Part shown: positions 1-13,204 of the stretch, piece after piece
Layout: the number at the start of each line of letters is the position of its first letter
Numbering within the stretch: position 1 is the first letter of the stretch
Source: Nymphaea colorata
Lineage: Eukaryota > Streptophyta > Magnoliopsida > Nymphaeales > Nymphaeaceae
DNA length: 64,000 nucleotides
Reading direction: 5' to 3'
NCBI RefSeq assembly: GCF_008831285.2
Contig: NC_045139.1
Coordinates: forward strand, 21,372,412-21,436,411
The notes under the pieces: generated by a model
What the model was told of the DNA's origin: nothing
What the model saw: the letters and a program-made list of their open reading frames with translations, nothing else
Databases searched by the model: none
Position numbers and translations under genes: made by a program

Positions 1-144
1 GCTATACGGTTACAAGGCATAGAATGTCAAATACCGATTCCGATGCAAACTGCTGGTAACCCTTTTATTAGCAAAAGAAGAAACGAATTTACAAAAATAT
101 ACAAAAAAAAAAAAAGACAAAATCCTCAGCAGAAAGGCGCATTT

Positions 145-224
145 GGGAAGACAAAATCCATCATGCTGGGTAACGGTCGCATGTGGGAAGACAAAATCCA
201 TCATGCTGGGTAACGGTCCCATTC
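145..224. repeat. Tandem duplication, 2 x 40 bp
   Basis: Two adjacent copies of a 40-base unit beginning GGGAAGACAAAATCC (145-184 and 185-224), differing at the last few bases. It lies 3' of the recognisable minus-strand LINE domains. Positions 1-700 otherwise hold no domain I recognise; they may be the LINE 3' untranslated part, but no poly(A)/poly(T) tail fixes its end. Confidence 0.85.
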
Positions 225-711
225 TACTGCTGAGTCATGCATATCAAAAATTTCCATCTGACGCAAAGTCTCCCATGCTGGATTACATTTCAAAAAACAA
301 ATAACCATTGCTTTTGGAGAAAAGGATAGAAACGAGAACCAGCTATACATATATCATTAATAGCATTTTGAATATGATAACTCCACGTCTTTGGCCCCAA
401 AACAAAAGCAACTTGTCCCTGGAAATGTCTAGTCATCAGAAAGTACTCCCAAGCTGCATCTTCTTACCTGCAATCTCTTATGCACGGCTGGATCACTTTG
501 GTTCTCATTCCATAAGCAATTCTTTGTGTTTCACCATTCTCTATACAAATAGTTTGGAACATGAGCACTGAGTTACTAAAGTTTGGCCAAGGATCTGGGG
601 GAATGCCCCATTTCAGCCAAGAGACACTTGTGTTCTACATTTTCTAGTCCAAACAGCAATGGAGATGATATACTTAATGTCCTTCCAAACTTTCAATGAG
701 TCCCTAAAACT

Positions 712-3700
712 TTATATTACAGCACCTTGATGCAAGTCCAGATTTCTAGACTTCCATATGTTCCAAATGATTAAGGGAAAGGCCAGTCTCCAAGCTTCCA
801 TTAGCCATTTAGGCTTAAATTTAAATTTCCTAGTACTCCACCACCATTGCCAAAAATGCAATACAAAATCTGAACTAACCAGCTTCCTGCCAAACATTTT
901 AGCAATCTGTCGCCAAACTTATGAGACTATCTTGCATTTTAAGAAGAGATGATTTGAAGGTCAACATATCTTCTACATAAACACATATCTTTGCAAGACT
1001 TATACCAAAAAATTGCAATTTGTCACAAGTGAGCCGACGATTCATGCTGGCCAAGAGACGCCTCCATTGTGCAATAGGAGTTGCATCTATTTCTCTTTTT
1101 TGCTTTTTCCAAATATCTATATCCTTCTTTAATCTAATCTTGTTATAAATTACATATCTGTATAGCTTAACACAACTTGGTCATCCCATATTACAACTTG
1201 TGAAAGTGAACTTCCTTTAAAACTTGCTTCACACCTGATGAAAGGACTGAATTTAAAAACCAAGATCTGCAATTTAACATAGTATCCTTGACAGTTAGCT
1301 CCAGCACACCTTTACAAACCTTGTAGCCATGAGAAGTGAGCAAAAACTGTAAGACGCCCCACCCCCAGTTTTTAGACCAGAATGTTGTTGTATGACCATC
1401 ACCCACTTTCTGAAAAACCATGTGGCTAATCTGCTCCCAGCCCAACAACAAACCTTTTCAAGCTCAAGAGTCTTCGGTTTTTACCATATACAACCACTAG
1501 ATATGTATTTCTTCCTCATGTAATTGGCCTCATTTGACTTGCCTTATAACACCTGCAACAACAAAAAGGTCATGTTGATCTTGTTATAAATATTTAGATC
1601 TAAAAAACCAACACCAACCTCCTTATAAGGAAACAAAGAGAACTCTAACTTAAAAGATGAAATTTGCGTATATTTGAGATGCCTCTCCATAAGAAGTTGT
1701 ATTGTCTCTCAATAAATTCTATCACTCTTTGGAAGTCTAAAAGTCATCATTCAATAACCAACTATTTGATGGATAACATGTTTGATTAAACAAATTTTGC
1801 CTGCATAAGATAAAATATGGCCTTTCCAAGCTGCAAGCCATGGTGAAACCTTTTTGACAAGAGATTCACAACTTTCCATAGAAATCTTACATGTGAAAAC
1901 AGGCAGTCCAAGGTATTGAATAGGTACTTTTGCTTCCTTCCCACCCATATACTCAACCAGCAGTTTTCGGCATTTGTCATTAACTTTAGACAAAATGACA
2001 GGATTTTTGTGAATGAACTCTTAGCGCTGCCTTTAGCTCCATCTCCACTAGGTTGTTCCTTGTACAGTAAATATAGTTTAGATCTGCTTTACAAACCATA
2101 ATGACATCATCTGTAAATAACTGACTTGCCGAGATGGAGTTAAGTTTTAGAGTGTTTGACACTTTAACATTATGCTGGGCCACCTCCCTTCATAGTCTTC
2201 TTAAAAACATCTCCATAATAACAATGAATGAGAAGGGGGAAAATGGATCCCCTAGTCTAATACCTCTACCTACATCAAAGAAAGAGCCTTCCCGACCATT
2301 AATTAACATAGCAAAACTAGCTGTAGACACACATTCAAGAATCCTATGAATCCAAGTGTCATTAAAACCTAGTTGCATTGGGGATAATCTAAGAAACTCC
2401 CAATGTACACAATCATATTCTTTAGCATTGTCAAGTTGTGACATCACTGGACCACCTCTACTATTCTATAAGGAATTAGCAAGCTCATGGATCATAAGAA
2501 TTTGTTTGTGGATTAATGTACCTGGCAAAAAAGCACCTTGGTCCTCACCAATTAGTCTAGCCAAGATAAACCTCATTCGATCTACCATGATCTTTGGTAT
2601 AATTTTGTAAGGGCAATTGTAAAGCTCAAGTGGCCTAAAATCTTTAATGCTTATGAACCTCAAAATTTGGGAATCAATGTAATATGAGAACTATCATACA
2701 CTCTTAACCACTTTACCTGCTTTGAAAAAATCAGCAATAGCATCTAACACATCTTCACCAACTATGTGCTAATAGAATAATTCATAAAATTCAATTACAA
2801 ACCCATCAGGACCTGATGGCTTCCCATTTTTCAGGCTAGGAACAGCTCTCTTGGCCACATCTTTGTTCACAGGTCTCAATAGAAATTCATTCTCCGTCAA
2901 AGTAACAAGGGTGCCATTTCCAAATTATCAAGCACATCACCCTAAAAGAAAGGGCAGCATAAAATTGCATAATATAATCTTTACATAGCACATGCATCTG
3001 ATCTGGGGTAGAATCCATGCCACCATTAACTTCAATAGTAGTCAAGTTGTTCATTTTGAATTTATGGTTAACATATGATTGAAAAAAATGAGAATTTTTA
3101 TCACCTTTCATGAGCCATTTCACTATGGATTTCAAACTCTATAAAGTTTCTTCTTCTTTTAGAGCAACATCCAACTCCTTATGCAAAAGATACTCCACAT
3201 TAGTTGTACTTCTTGCATTATGGAATACATTCAGCTGAATTTTATCTAAGAGGTTAGAATCCTTGACACCATTAACTTCAATAGTAGTCAAGTTGTTCTT
3301 TTTGAATTTATGGTTAACATATGATTGAAAAAAATTAGAATTTTTATCACCTTTTGAGAGCCATTTCACTATGGATTTCAAACTCTATAAAGTTTCCTCT
3401 TCTTTTAGAGCTACATCCAACTCCTTATGCAAAAGACACTCTAAATTAGTTGTACTTCCTGCATTATGGAATACATTCAACTGAATTTTATCTAACTCAT
3501 TCTTTAAGGAACAAACTTAGCCAGCACTTGACCAAAACTATTCCTGTTCCATTGAGAGATACAAAACCTGGTATTTTCCAATTTTCTTAACAGTTTAACC
3601 ATGCTACATCCATACATAGGTTTTTTCCAACCTTTTTTTATTACTATTTCACAATATGCATGCAAATTCTGTGCAACAAACAAGCAAAACAAACATTTCC

Positions 3701-4147
3701 TGAAACTTTTCATCTCACATTTGTTTATGTGAAGAATAAGAGGAGAGTGGTCAGATGTAGTTCTAGGCAAAGTACATAAGCTGAAAGATGAACTCTCCCA
3801 TTTAGGATTGACTAAGTCCCAAGCCAATCGTCATTTAATGTTGCAGGGCACACCCTTTTTATTTGACCAAGTGAACCTTTTTTTGGGTCATCAACAGCAT
3901 TTTATTGGTAATTATTTAAGAAATTTGTAAAATCCTAGCAAGAGCTTATATCTGTCTCTCTCCTGGTTTTATCCTTAGGTACCCTCACAACATTGAAATC
4001 TCCCATTATAACTAAAGAGCCTTCAACTTCTCGTATGAGCACAATTAGCTCAATAAATTGGTCTCTTCCAATTAGGATGGAAATAGATTCTAACAGTAGT
4101 AAAACTAAAATTAGATGGTCTCTGCTTGCAAAGAAATTTGATATAGA
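712..4147 (-). pseudogene. LINE ORF2 pseudogene, 3' part (end of EN, RT, zinc-binding)
   Basis: Non-LTR retrotransposon polyprotein read on the minus strand in several frames. In protein order: endonuclease motif IMGDFNVVR (about 3975-4000); endonuclease end with TTSDHSPL (about 3740); linker KWLMKGDKNSHFF (about 3110); RT with DFRPLELYNCPYKI (about 2630), KEYDCVHWEFL (about 2410) and RLGDPFSPF (about 2270); the catalytic strand, which reads FTDDVI where plants usually have FADD (about 2115); thumb YLGLPVF (about 1910); GDGHTTTFW (about 1390); and a degenerate zf-RVT region (700-1150). Many stops and frame changes make it non-coding. It is the downstream half of a LINE cut by the CACTA element at 4148-8289; the upstream half resumes at 8290. 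Confidence 0.88.
3005..3496 (-). repeat. In-frame 246-bp tandem duplication inside the LINE
   Basis: The segment encoding KWL-KGDKNS-FFQSYVNHKFK-NNLTTIEVNG occurs twice in tandem with a period of 246 bases (82 codons), so the duplication keeps the reading frame. Each copy carries its own small differences (MKGDKNSHF against SKGDKNSNF). Confidence 0.9.
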
Positions 4148-4834
4148 CACTACAAAAAAGTGAATCTTTATTGACGGGAAGAACCCACTAATAGTGGGTA
4201 AGAAGCTATTAGTAAGTATTACTGATGGATGCCACAATTGATGAATCTAGATTCAATCAATGAAGCTTTTACTGGCGGCAAAATCAGACGTTAGTATAAC
4301 TAAACTACAATGATGGAAAAAAGCCGTTAGTAAAATATATGATATTTACTGACAACGAACTCATACCATCAGTCAATATATGACATTTACAAATCGATAG
4401 CACCTATCACAATTAGTTTCTTTATGCTGACGTCCACTTAGTCTGTTAGTAAACTTTGCAATTTTACTAACAACCGTAATGCACATTTTAGTGATGAATC
4501 AATACCGTTAGTAAAATGTTGTAATTTTTTTTTTAAATTCCATTATATTTGTACAACCCAAATAATAGAAACACAACTCAAACACATTTAATAAGCATAT
4601 TGAACGAAAAGTGCAGACAATATGTTCATTTAATAAGAAATAAAACAAACAATGTTTGTCAAAATTTTAGTCCATCTTTTATATTCAGATGGTACATGTA
4701 CATGGCATTGAATATATAAAAGAAGTACAATATTTTAGCCTTTGACTTAGGTTGACAAACATCAATGAGGGAAGTTAGGGGGTGTTGGCAAACATGCATA
4801 AAATAAGTAAGATATGTTATAAGAAATCGAAGAA

Positions 4835-5366
4835 ACAGTTAATTAAAAAATGTTTTTTCAAACTTAACTAAATGATCCTAAAAGCGAAACCATGATTTGA
4901 TTTATTCGATCTTACAACATATCCACTCTTGCACATTTGACCTCTAGCTCAGGAACTTTAGCATACGCTGCCTCGAGCTTAGGTATTCTAATACATGTTT
5001 GTTTGAGCTCATCATATCTTGCACATTTCTCCTTAAGCACAACTAGCTTTCCTTGTAAAGTACTAACTTGTTCTTTTAATGTTGCATTTTGTGTATCAAG
5101 TCAGTTAATCAAAAAATGTTTTTTCAAACTTAACTAAATGATCCTAAAAGCGAAACCATGATTTGATTTATTCGATCTTCCAACATATCCACTCTTGCAC
5201 ATTTGACCTCTAGCTTAGGAACTCTAGCATAGGCTGCCTCGAGCTCAGGTATTCTAATACATGTTTGTTTGAGCTCATCATATCTTGCGCATTTCTCCTT
5301 AAGCACAACTAGCTTTCCTTGTAAAGTACTAACTTGTTCTTTTAAAGTTGCATTTTGTGTATCAAG
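4835..5366. repeat. Tandem duplication, 2 x 266 bp, in the CACTA interior
   Basis: 4835-5100 and 5101-5366 are nearly identical, both running from a CAGTTAAT-A-AAAAATG start to ATTTTGTGTATCAAG. The unit covers the coiled-coil-like coding segment of the decayed protein. 266 is not a multiple of three, so the second copy is out of frame with the first. Confidence 0.92.
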
Positions 5367-6650
5367 TTGACCCTTGCGCTTCTAGTAGAAAACTGCGAAG
5401 GTTTGACACCTAGCATTCCCATCGTATGCACCTTATCATGAATGTCTTCTCCCATCACTTGGGAGAGCACATCAGCGCTACCAAGTGAATCAGATGCTCT
5501 CTTTCACAAAGTAACTATCTTTTCCTTTAACTTTCCCTAATGTGTAACATGCAACCAAAGTTAGCATACAATAACATATCTAGTCTTGTGTGAATAACAA
5601 GTGCGTATAACACTTACTATAACACTACTTGGTTCTCGGTTAGAGTAGTTTGCATTAGTACTTCTTTGAGTAGCAATAAAAACTTCTACACGTGAAGGGT
5701 CAGGTCCATCCCCTCCAAACTGTAAATATGAACTCAAACAAATGTCAAATCATTTATATCATATAGGATGTTGGAAATGTCATGCAAATGTCAATAAATA
5801 TGAATGCACACAAATGTCACAACATAGTTTACCTTGTTTACTTTAAATCGTGTGAAACTTTGTGTACTTGTGGTGTGTTGGTACTTTAGATATGCACGGT
5901 TTTGAGCATTTTTTTCATTAATTTTTGTAATTCATTACAACATATAGGCTCTTGCATTGACTTATAATGTGATTTGTATTACAAATTAAATTCTACCTAA
6001 TTATCACTGAATTCATACCTTTTGTTCGCCTACATCAAAATGCTTCATCATAGATTCCAATTGATTATTTGGAATCTTGTACTTGACAAGTTAATCTTTA
6101 CGAGCTTCAAAACTTTGACATCATTTGTGTACTTTCCTCAATTCATTCCTCCATGATCCAAAAGGGCATGCACACTCCTATAGTGCCCATTTGAGTAAGG
6201 CCAGCTTATGCTCTGTAGGAACTTAAAATGTCTCATTTTTTGAAGACATAGAGCAATGGTATGACTATGAAAAAATAGCATGTAACATTCAAGCTTTAAT
6301 TTAGAAAAAAAAAACAATAGTAATGACTTGCACATGTTTCCAAAAATGTACTTTAAATGAATTGAAAAATTCCAACCATTTGTAAAAAATTAATGGTGTG
6401 CATTCTGGCTCTTGTGTTAGTGTTCAAAATATATGTTGTCAAAAATTATGCTTCTCTGCCAATCAGCCATCCAAGAATGTTTACATGTAGAATATGCTTT
6501 TGCCCACGTCTCAAGCTTGCAGTGGCAAGAGCTCGTGTCAATCTCCATGTGTTTTTTGGTGGAGGTACTACAAACATGTCACTATATGTTGATATAAGTC
6601 AATGAATCTATATATGAAGTAAGTCAGTGAATATAAAATTCAATGATTGA
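4835..6650 (-). pseudogene. Remnant of CACTA-associated plant transposase (Ptta/En/Spm, Transposase_24-like)
   Basis: Conceptual minus-strand translation gives blocks resembling the plant Ptta/En/Spm protein, in order: LATASLRRGQKHILHVN with downstream LIG (about 6470-6560); SWRNELRKVHK (about 6130-6170); FGGDGPDPSRVEVFIATQR (about 5650-5725); DVLSQVMGEDIHDKVHTMGM (about 5410-5480); then a coiled-coil-like stretch, TLKEQVSTLQGKL and KCARYDEL, duplicated in tandem. Frames shift and stops intervene, so it is not a working gene. Introns probably separate some blocks, but I could not place them. The match is by motif order and would need a profile search. Confidence 0.6.
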
Positions 6651-8289
6651 AAGTGAGAACCATTGATGAACAATGTTACCTGAACATGCTTTATCACACT
6701 TATCATCTTCCATGCTCTCATATGTCAATGGTATACATTGTAGCTGGAAAGTCATCTAACAAAAGAACAAATTGTCACATAATGTTAAATGTTGAAAAAT
6801 TGTAGATATCAAGACATGTTGTAATATTGCAAAAAATGGAAAGCAGGTTACTTGGACCTAAGAAAACACAAAAGTTTGTTATGGAGAGCCTGTTAGTTGG
6901 AACTTATCCCCAAACAACACCAATATAAAAAACAAATTCAAGATACAGAGTAATCCAATGCCTCCTTATTCTAAGGGGATCTTGGGATCTCAATCTTTTA
7001 AATTTTCTGGCCAGAATTCACTTTGTATATGCAGATTCATATAGTTTGTTTGATAAAAGCAGATATTTGGTTATTGTAAGCCATCATTATTGGCATTCTT
7101 TATAACAATGATTCTTGGAGCCACCCTGTAATCCCCGTATATATATGTTTGTGGTAGTTCAGGGTTTGATTCTTATTCAACCAAAAACATAGGCAATATC
7201 TGCACTAACTGTAAGTCTTTGTTGCTAAATATGAAATTTTACACACATACATACAGAGAGGGGGAGAGAGAGAGAGAAAGTTGGCGTTGGGGCAGATCCC
7301 ACTATGAAATGTAAAACCAGCACGTAGACAATCCCTACTTCACAGTTTCTAAACAGCCCATTATGAAATGAAAAACCAGAACGCAGCAGATAATAGTTAT
7401 CAAATGAAATCTATCGAATTTTACGTGTTGGTACCACAAGAAGAACATCCAAATGATCGATTCAATAGAACCAAAGGACAATAGGGAATCTTAATATTCT
7501 GAAGATACAGATGGTGAAAAGTCAGAGAACTAATCAAACAAACTAATTAAGAATTCGTTGAGAGTACAAAAGTCTACCATCTGTCGATTGATCAGTGGCA
7601 GCAAGAAGACTTACCAACATCTGCTGTGATCTAATTCGAGTTATGTATCTCCTTCCAAATCCAAAAAACCCTAATCCCTTGTGTGCAAGGGAAATCCAAG
7701 AAGATCCATAGTTGGTCGCTGGTGGGCAACTCTGTAAGAACAACAAGCAGAAATGGAGAAAGGAGGTCTGGCGGGGTGAAAAGACGGGTTCATGTTTATT
7801 GATGGGATGACAAACCGTCACTATATGATTACTTAACACTGACTGGTCTAGAAGCCGTCACTACAGGGCGAAGTAACACTAACAGTAACAGCAAACCATT
7901 GGTATACCGTCAGTTAACACTGATGGGTGTGGAAGTGATCACTATATAGTGACGTAAAACCGATGGTCACTACAGCCCACCGGGCAAATTTTTAGCTAAC
8001 ACTGACGGTCACCACAGTCCATCGGTAAATCGTCAGCAAACATTGACAATAAGTTAAAACTTCTGTGGTATTCAACCAATAGCGACAAAAATTGGTTACT
8101 GTGAGTATAATGTTTTAAAATACTAATGGAGATGACCATCCCGTCAGTGAAAACTGCATATTTATGACGATTTTCTTCTGTCGATGAAAAGCTCGATTTA
8201 CTAACAATTTCTGTTGCCCGTCGGTAGAAATTTGTCATTACTGACAGTTTCTTTTCTTATCGTTAGTAATATGTCGGTTTTTTGTAGTG

Positions 8290-8999
8290 AGAAATAAGTA
8301 GTAGATTGCAATAAAACAATTACTTCAACAGGACACCAACCACACATAATTCTTGCATTACACAAATCACCACCTATATTAGAGACGAAGGCATATCTAT
8401 CATGTCTATTGTCCGTGTATGTGTTCTTATCATTTAGCATTGTATCAATTAGAAAAAAAAAAGTTCAGGCTTAAACTCTTGGAGATGACTATTTAGCTCC
8501 TACTGGGCCGTCCTTCTAACAAGTCCTCACACATTCCCTTGGATTAACTTCATGTCAACTTTCCTTGTGATCTTCCAGCTTTTGACATCTTGACTCATCA
8601 TTAAGGTTATCTACACCTTGGTTAGGAGTTTGAGCATCTAACATCTCCACAACTCTTTGCCCTTACTTGCAATTAACGAAGGACTTTTCCCAGCATCCAG
8701 ACTACTGTGGAATGACTATTATTCTCAAAAGCAACAACTTTCCCTTTAATGCTTTTAATATATGAATTTATATGGCTTTCTTCTTTGGCCCTTCCATAGG
8801 CACCAATTATACGAGTTCTGCCTCTCCAAATCACATATGGTGAGGCAGACTTATTAACATTAGAGCTATCGTCACCATATGGTGAGGCAGACTTCTTAAC
8901 GGTTCTGGCCGTGGTTCTTGCGTTTTTGAAACTATAATAAAATGGGAAGGAAGCCCAACTCCCAGCAGTCTTGCATCGGAATACTATACAGGTACACAT
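8290..8999 (-). pseudogene. LINE ORF2 pseudogene, 5' part (start of endonuclease)
   Basis: Directly beyond the CACTA right end the minus strand encodes DRYAFVSNIGGDLCNARIMC (about 8340-8400), continuing GWCPVEVIVLL. This matches the plant LINE endonuclease stretch that reads N-x-x-x-x-RIWVGW in other copies, and it joins the part that resumes at 4147. Farther upstream an open frame (8673-8999) contains RGRTRIIGAYGRAKEE and a 14-residue in-frame repeat (KSASPY, period 42 bases at 8834 and 8876). Whether that upstream frame belongs to the same LINE is inference. Between the two blocks (about 8450-8670) I see nothing definite. Confidence 0.7.
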
Positions 9000-9199
9000 T
9001 TTTTTGGGTCATTCAGCATAAGAAGAAATACTTGAATGTCAGAATTCACGTAGATTAACAACTCACAATCAAAATTTCAAGATTAATAACCCCTTATCAG
9101 TTTAATAACAACACGATCAACACCCCTTTATAAGTTTCATAACAAAATCAAAATCAGAACCTTTTCTCAATAGAGACCAACACTCCCTTCTAGAACACC

Positions 9200-10054
9200 A
9201 GTTTAGGATACCAATACGGATTTTGGATGTGGTTTTGGATTTTATGAAGTGAAATTGAGTCAAAAGGAAGGGGAAGCTCGTGCTTGTGCCTAGGGATCCA
9301 AATTGAAATTCGATGCTAGAGATTGATTCTTGGGCTCCATATTGGGCATTTGGATCTAAAATTTGGGTTTTGATCTAGCCTTTGGTTTTTTGATCCAATT
9401 TGGAACAGGTGGTTTTCTGGATCTATTTCTCTGTTTTGGATTTGGATCCTGAATTTGGGTTTACTTATGGATCTTGGACTAGGCTTTTGGATGTAGGGTG
9501 TAATTATGGAACTAAGACTTGGATTTGGATCTATGGCACAATGTTTGATCTAGAGCTGGGACTTGGATCTAGTTCTAAGGCTTAATTTTGGATATAGAGC
9601 TTGGATTTAGATACAAATCTGGATCAAAGGTCATTTTGGATCTGGAATTTGAATTTGAATTCAGATATAGGGACAATTTTTTACATAGAGCTGGGGTTTG
9701 GATCTAACAGATCTAGATTTAAGGATTTCTTTTGGATGTAGAGCTGTTATTTGGATCTAGGTTCGAATCTAATGCCTGGGCTTGGATCTAAAGTTCAGAT
9801 TTGGGTGTCTAATGAAATTTTAGGCTGGATCTGGATCTAATTTGGATTCAAATTCCAGATTGAGGTTGGACTTGGGTTGAAAGTCTGAAATTAGATTGAA
9901 TTGGGTCCCAAGCCGAGTCGACAATCAAACCAGAGAATGAATTGATCATAAATCGAAGCTTTTAAGGCCCAAAATTCTTGAAACGTATTGTAAATTCACT
10001 ATAAAATGTTTGAAAAATACTGAACAGAGACATGAAAAGTTTGGGGCGATTACA
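9200..10054 (-). repeat. Remnant of the 5' end of an Ogre-type LTR, GGATCT-rich
   Basis: 9200-9900 is a degenerate array of TTGGATCT/TTGGATTTGGATCT. It is followed at 10041-10054 by TTGGGGCGATTACA. The same order, a GGATCT/GGATTT-rich stretch then TTTGGGGTGATTACA, forms the last 200 bases of the LTR that ends at 56827, and its mirror image starts the LTR at 38078. This is therefore probably a diverged copy of that LTR's TG end, reading on the minus strand. Confidence 0.5.
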
Positions 10055-10877
10055 TTAGTTCAGCTATGAGTTACATAAGGGGGAATCCCTTGTGGAATCC
10101 TCGCGAGGTTTGATCACCTCGTTGATTCTAGTGCTTGTCTTCTGGAGCTGTCATAGGTTTAATTTTTCACTGCTTGCTTGAGACCAATTCAGTTTTGCAT
10201 GCTATTCGGATTCTAGTTTTTACCATGGATTTTGTATTCTTTGTTGAGTTAGTTGTCCTGTTTTCTTCATTTTTATGATACTTTGCTGGATGACCATGAC
10301 AAACATTACTAAGAAGCAAAAGAATTGACTATTGAAATTTCCTTTGCATCTGTAATTCGAAAAAAGGACATTACCTTTTCAGAGGTAAGTAATCATTTCA
10401 AGGCCTCGCATATGGCTGTTGTCAGGGACATGTAGAAGGTAATCCGTTTAGAGGATACTGTAAGCATAAAAAGAATATTTGATAAGATGATGAAAGAGGT
10501 TTTAAGGGTTAAAATCAATAATATTTTAACCATACAAAAACTTTGAGAAATCATGTCATCATTCTCTTTATATTTGCAACATTGCAAGTCTAATCTTACA
10601 ATCTTTTTCACCTGATAGAACCTACTGATAAAAAAGAACATCGATTCAAGTAGGGCTGCAGAAGCTGGTGACTGAAAGGATTTCATTCGTAAAAAAGCAA
10701 AATAAGAAGGAAAAAGGCAAATTTCTGTTGCTTTCTTTTATGATTTACTGTCGTATGAAAAGTTACAAATAATTTTTTTTTCTTATCTTACCGCTTGTTC
10801 CTTCCCCCAATACAACACAAGCTGCTAAAAAATGCTGAAACTTATTTGTGTTGTCATATATCTATATATATATATAC

Positions 10878-10909
<32 letters not shown>

Positions 10910-11478
10910 GTGAGTGTGTGTACACATATATGTTCTTTTTGTTGTGCAATGTATATGGTTGTCTACTTATATTTCAACCAAGTCTTGCTGATCCAACCAG
11001 ATGGATGTAGCAATAAGTATACAGAATCCAAGAAATCATGCATGTGTTTGGATGATGAATTCTATTGAAATTTTCTTGGCCTTAGATTATGTTTCTAAGA
11101 CACTAAGTGGTTTCTTGCCGTGTTACTTTTTCTTAATGGCACGACCCATTGAGGTGCTTGGCTGCTAGTCGATATAATTGAATCTTTTCCATTTTCATAT
11201 GCTGGTTCATTGTATCGTCATTTTGATTTGTAAGAGGTCAGATTCGGCTGATTTGCTTGCTATGCGTTGTTGTATACTTGATTTTGTTAATCAATTTGAT
11301 TATGTTTAGTGGCAAGAAAAGAACACACAAATTTAAAAGATTAGCCCAGTTTAAAACACAATGATCAAGGCTTATCTCTAAAGCTCCTTTAAAAATGATG
11401 CCCTAGTATAAGACAATTTTGGCTTTTCCTCATTCTTTTAGAAGATGGCCCAATGTAGTGAAAAATTTTAGAATTACC
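10055..11478. other. No gene recognised; AT-rich with a TA microsatellite
   Basis: Only short unsupported open frames occur here. A (TA)n tract lies at about 10859-10908 with embedded TACGTA. No domain, RNA or element boundary was found. Confidence 0.5.
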
Positions 11479-11768
11479 TAAGGGGCCGTTTGATGAACAG
11501 GAAATACACTGTTCATCGAGAAATAAAATTCAAATATTTAAAATTTTTCCACCGTATCAAACGGGGAAAAATTTATTTGACCGTTGAGGTCGATTCCGGG
11601 CAATTTTTTCCGGAAAAAAATTCCCATCCGCGGAGACGGAAATTTTTTTTGAGAAATAATTTTTTGCCCGTTAGGGCACGCGAGCACTCTCGCGTCTTCC
11701 TTCTCTTCCTTCCCGTGCCACAGCCGCTCCCTCTTCTTTCCCGTTGTCTCACAGGCGCTCCCTCTTCC

Positions 11769-11902
11769 GCGTCGGGTGAAAGCCGCTCCCTCCACTCCAC
11801 CCGTGCAGTGCAGCCGCGTCGGGTGAAAGCCGCTCCCTCCACTCCACCCGTGCAGTGCAGCCGCGTCGGGTGAAAGCCGCTCCCTCCACTCCACCCGTGC
11901 CT
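11769..11902. repeat. Tandem repeat, 3 x 47 bp, in the PIF element 5' region
   Basis: The unit begins GCGTCGGGTGAAAGCCGCTC and starts at 11769, 11816 and 11863; the third copy diverges after CCCGTGC. It lies upstream of ORF1 in GC-rich DNA that the rest of the window lacks, and could be untranslated leader or promoter sequence. Confidence 0.9.
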
Positions 11903-13204
11903 CTCTTTCTCGCAAGGTAGTGTCTCTCTCTCTCCCTCTCTCATTCTCTCTCTTGTTCCCCTCTCCAAGTCGGCCTTTGCAATGGAGCCCTTTCTAATCC
12001 GCTGAAGCAACCTGCGCAGCCTCTTCGTCTTCGTCTCCGCCTCTCTCTTTCTTTCCCCATCCATTGCAATCTAGACAGAGGGAGAAGATAAAGAGGACTC
12101 GACAGATCGGCAGATTAACTCACCGTCTCATTTCCTTGCCGTCAGAGAAAACCGCTGCTGAGTGGTGCTGCTCCTGATTCTCCTTCTCAACAGAAGTCCT
12201 TTGTAAGTCTCTCTCTCCCTATCTGCTCTGTCATAAGCAGCCTGAATGCGTCCAATTAAGTCACGGTTAGGGTTTGTCGTTTTTTCCTCTTTTTTTGTGA
12301 AATATTCGGTATAGCACATTGTACACAGCCTGAATGCATCCGTAACATGGTATTTTTCGTTTTTGGGTATGATGTTTGAACATTGTAAAGCACACAAATT
12401 CAGATCTTAGATTGATTCACATATATTTTCATGATTGCACAAAGCATCACAGATTCACAGTCCCTTCTTTGCTGGATCGCCCTTCAGCACCACTGCTTGT
12501 TTCAAAAGTGAAAGGACAAGCATTGCAGCAAATATGCAGGATGGTGACTTCTTTCTGAGTGCAAGTTTTTGCAGGCACGCTTGATTGACGTTTATAATTC
12601 AAAGTAATCAACCATGATTTGAATATCAAACTTTATCTGCAATTGAATCCTAATATGGTCTATTTATATGTATACAAGCCTCGTTGGATGGACTTGGTTG
12701 TCATGCATAATTGCAAATAACTCCTAATAGATCTGATACTATGTTAGCTTCAGTGACTGTAATCCTTTGGGTTGCTGATGACACTGGTCTGTTGATGTCA
12801 TCGTTGGCTTCATCCAAACGTTCTAATTCATGAGTTTAGCTTCCAATTTCTATTGTGGGACTGGTATTTGTTTCGCATGTTGTGTTTCTCTCTAACATGG
12901 AAATATTCATTCATTTCATTGGTCTTGTCTTAAGATGGAAGGGAATGAACAATCGTTTGATTAAGTTGACTTCGTATTTGCTACGGTATACATTTTCTTA
13001 TGCAGGTTCTTCTTTGTCTTGGTGTCCTTATTTTCTTATGCATGTTCTTCATTTGTTTTGGTGCTTCAACTTAAATAAACATTGCTTGACAAGAAGCTGA
13101 TCAGCTCTTTCAGTTGCTCTACTATTTCTGCTGCTAGCCATTGTTTTTTGTTCCTATCTTGGGGTTTGCATTTACTTGATGTTTTTTCCTAAACTGTAGT
13201 ACCT

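Larger units (their letters stand above)
4148..8289 (-). mobile_element. Complete CACTA (En/Spm) transposon, 4,142 bp, nested in the LINE
   Basis: The left end reads CACTACAAAAAA (4148-4159) and the right end TTTTTTGTAGTG (8278-8289), a perfect 12-bp terminal inverted repeat of the CACTA type. The three flanking bases are AGA on both sides (4145-4147 and 8290-8292), the 3-bp target duplication expected of this superfamily. Subterminal regions (about 4160-4530 and 7800-8280) are rich in short degenerate repeats around GACGG/CCGTCA and TTAGTAA, typical transposase-binding arrays. The interior holds a decayed minus-strand second-protein gene but no recognisable TNP2-type DDE transposase, so this is probably an internally deleted, non-autonomous copy. 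Confidence 0.95.

Noticed and set aside
11538-12064. Overlapping frames of 125-163 residues on both strands in the PIF element
   Set aside because: They follow the 47-bp tandem repeats and CT-rich leader, show no domain and lie upstream of the real ORF1.
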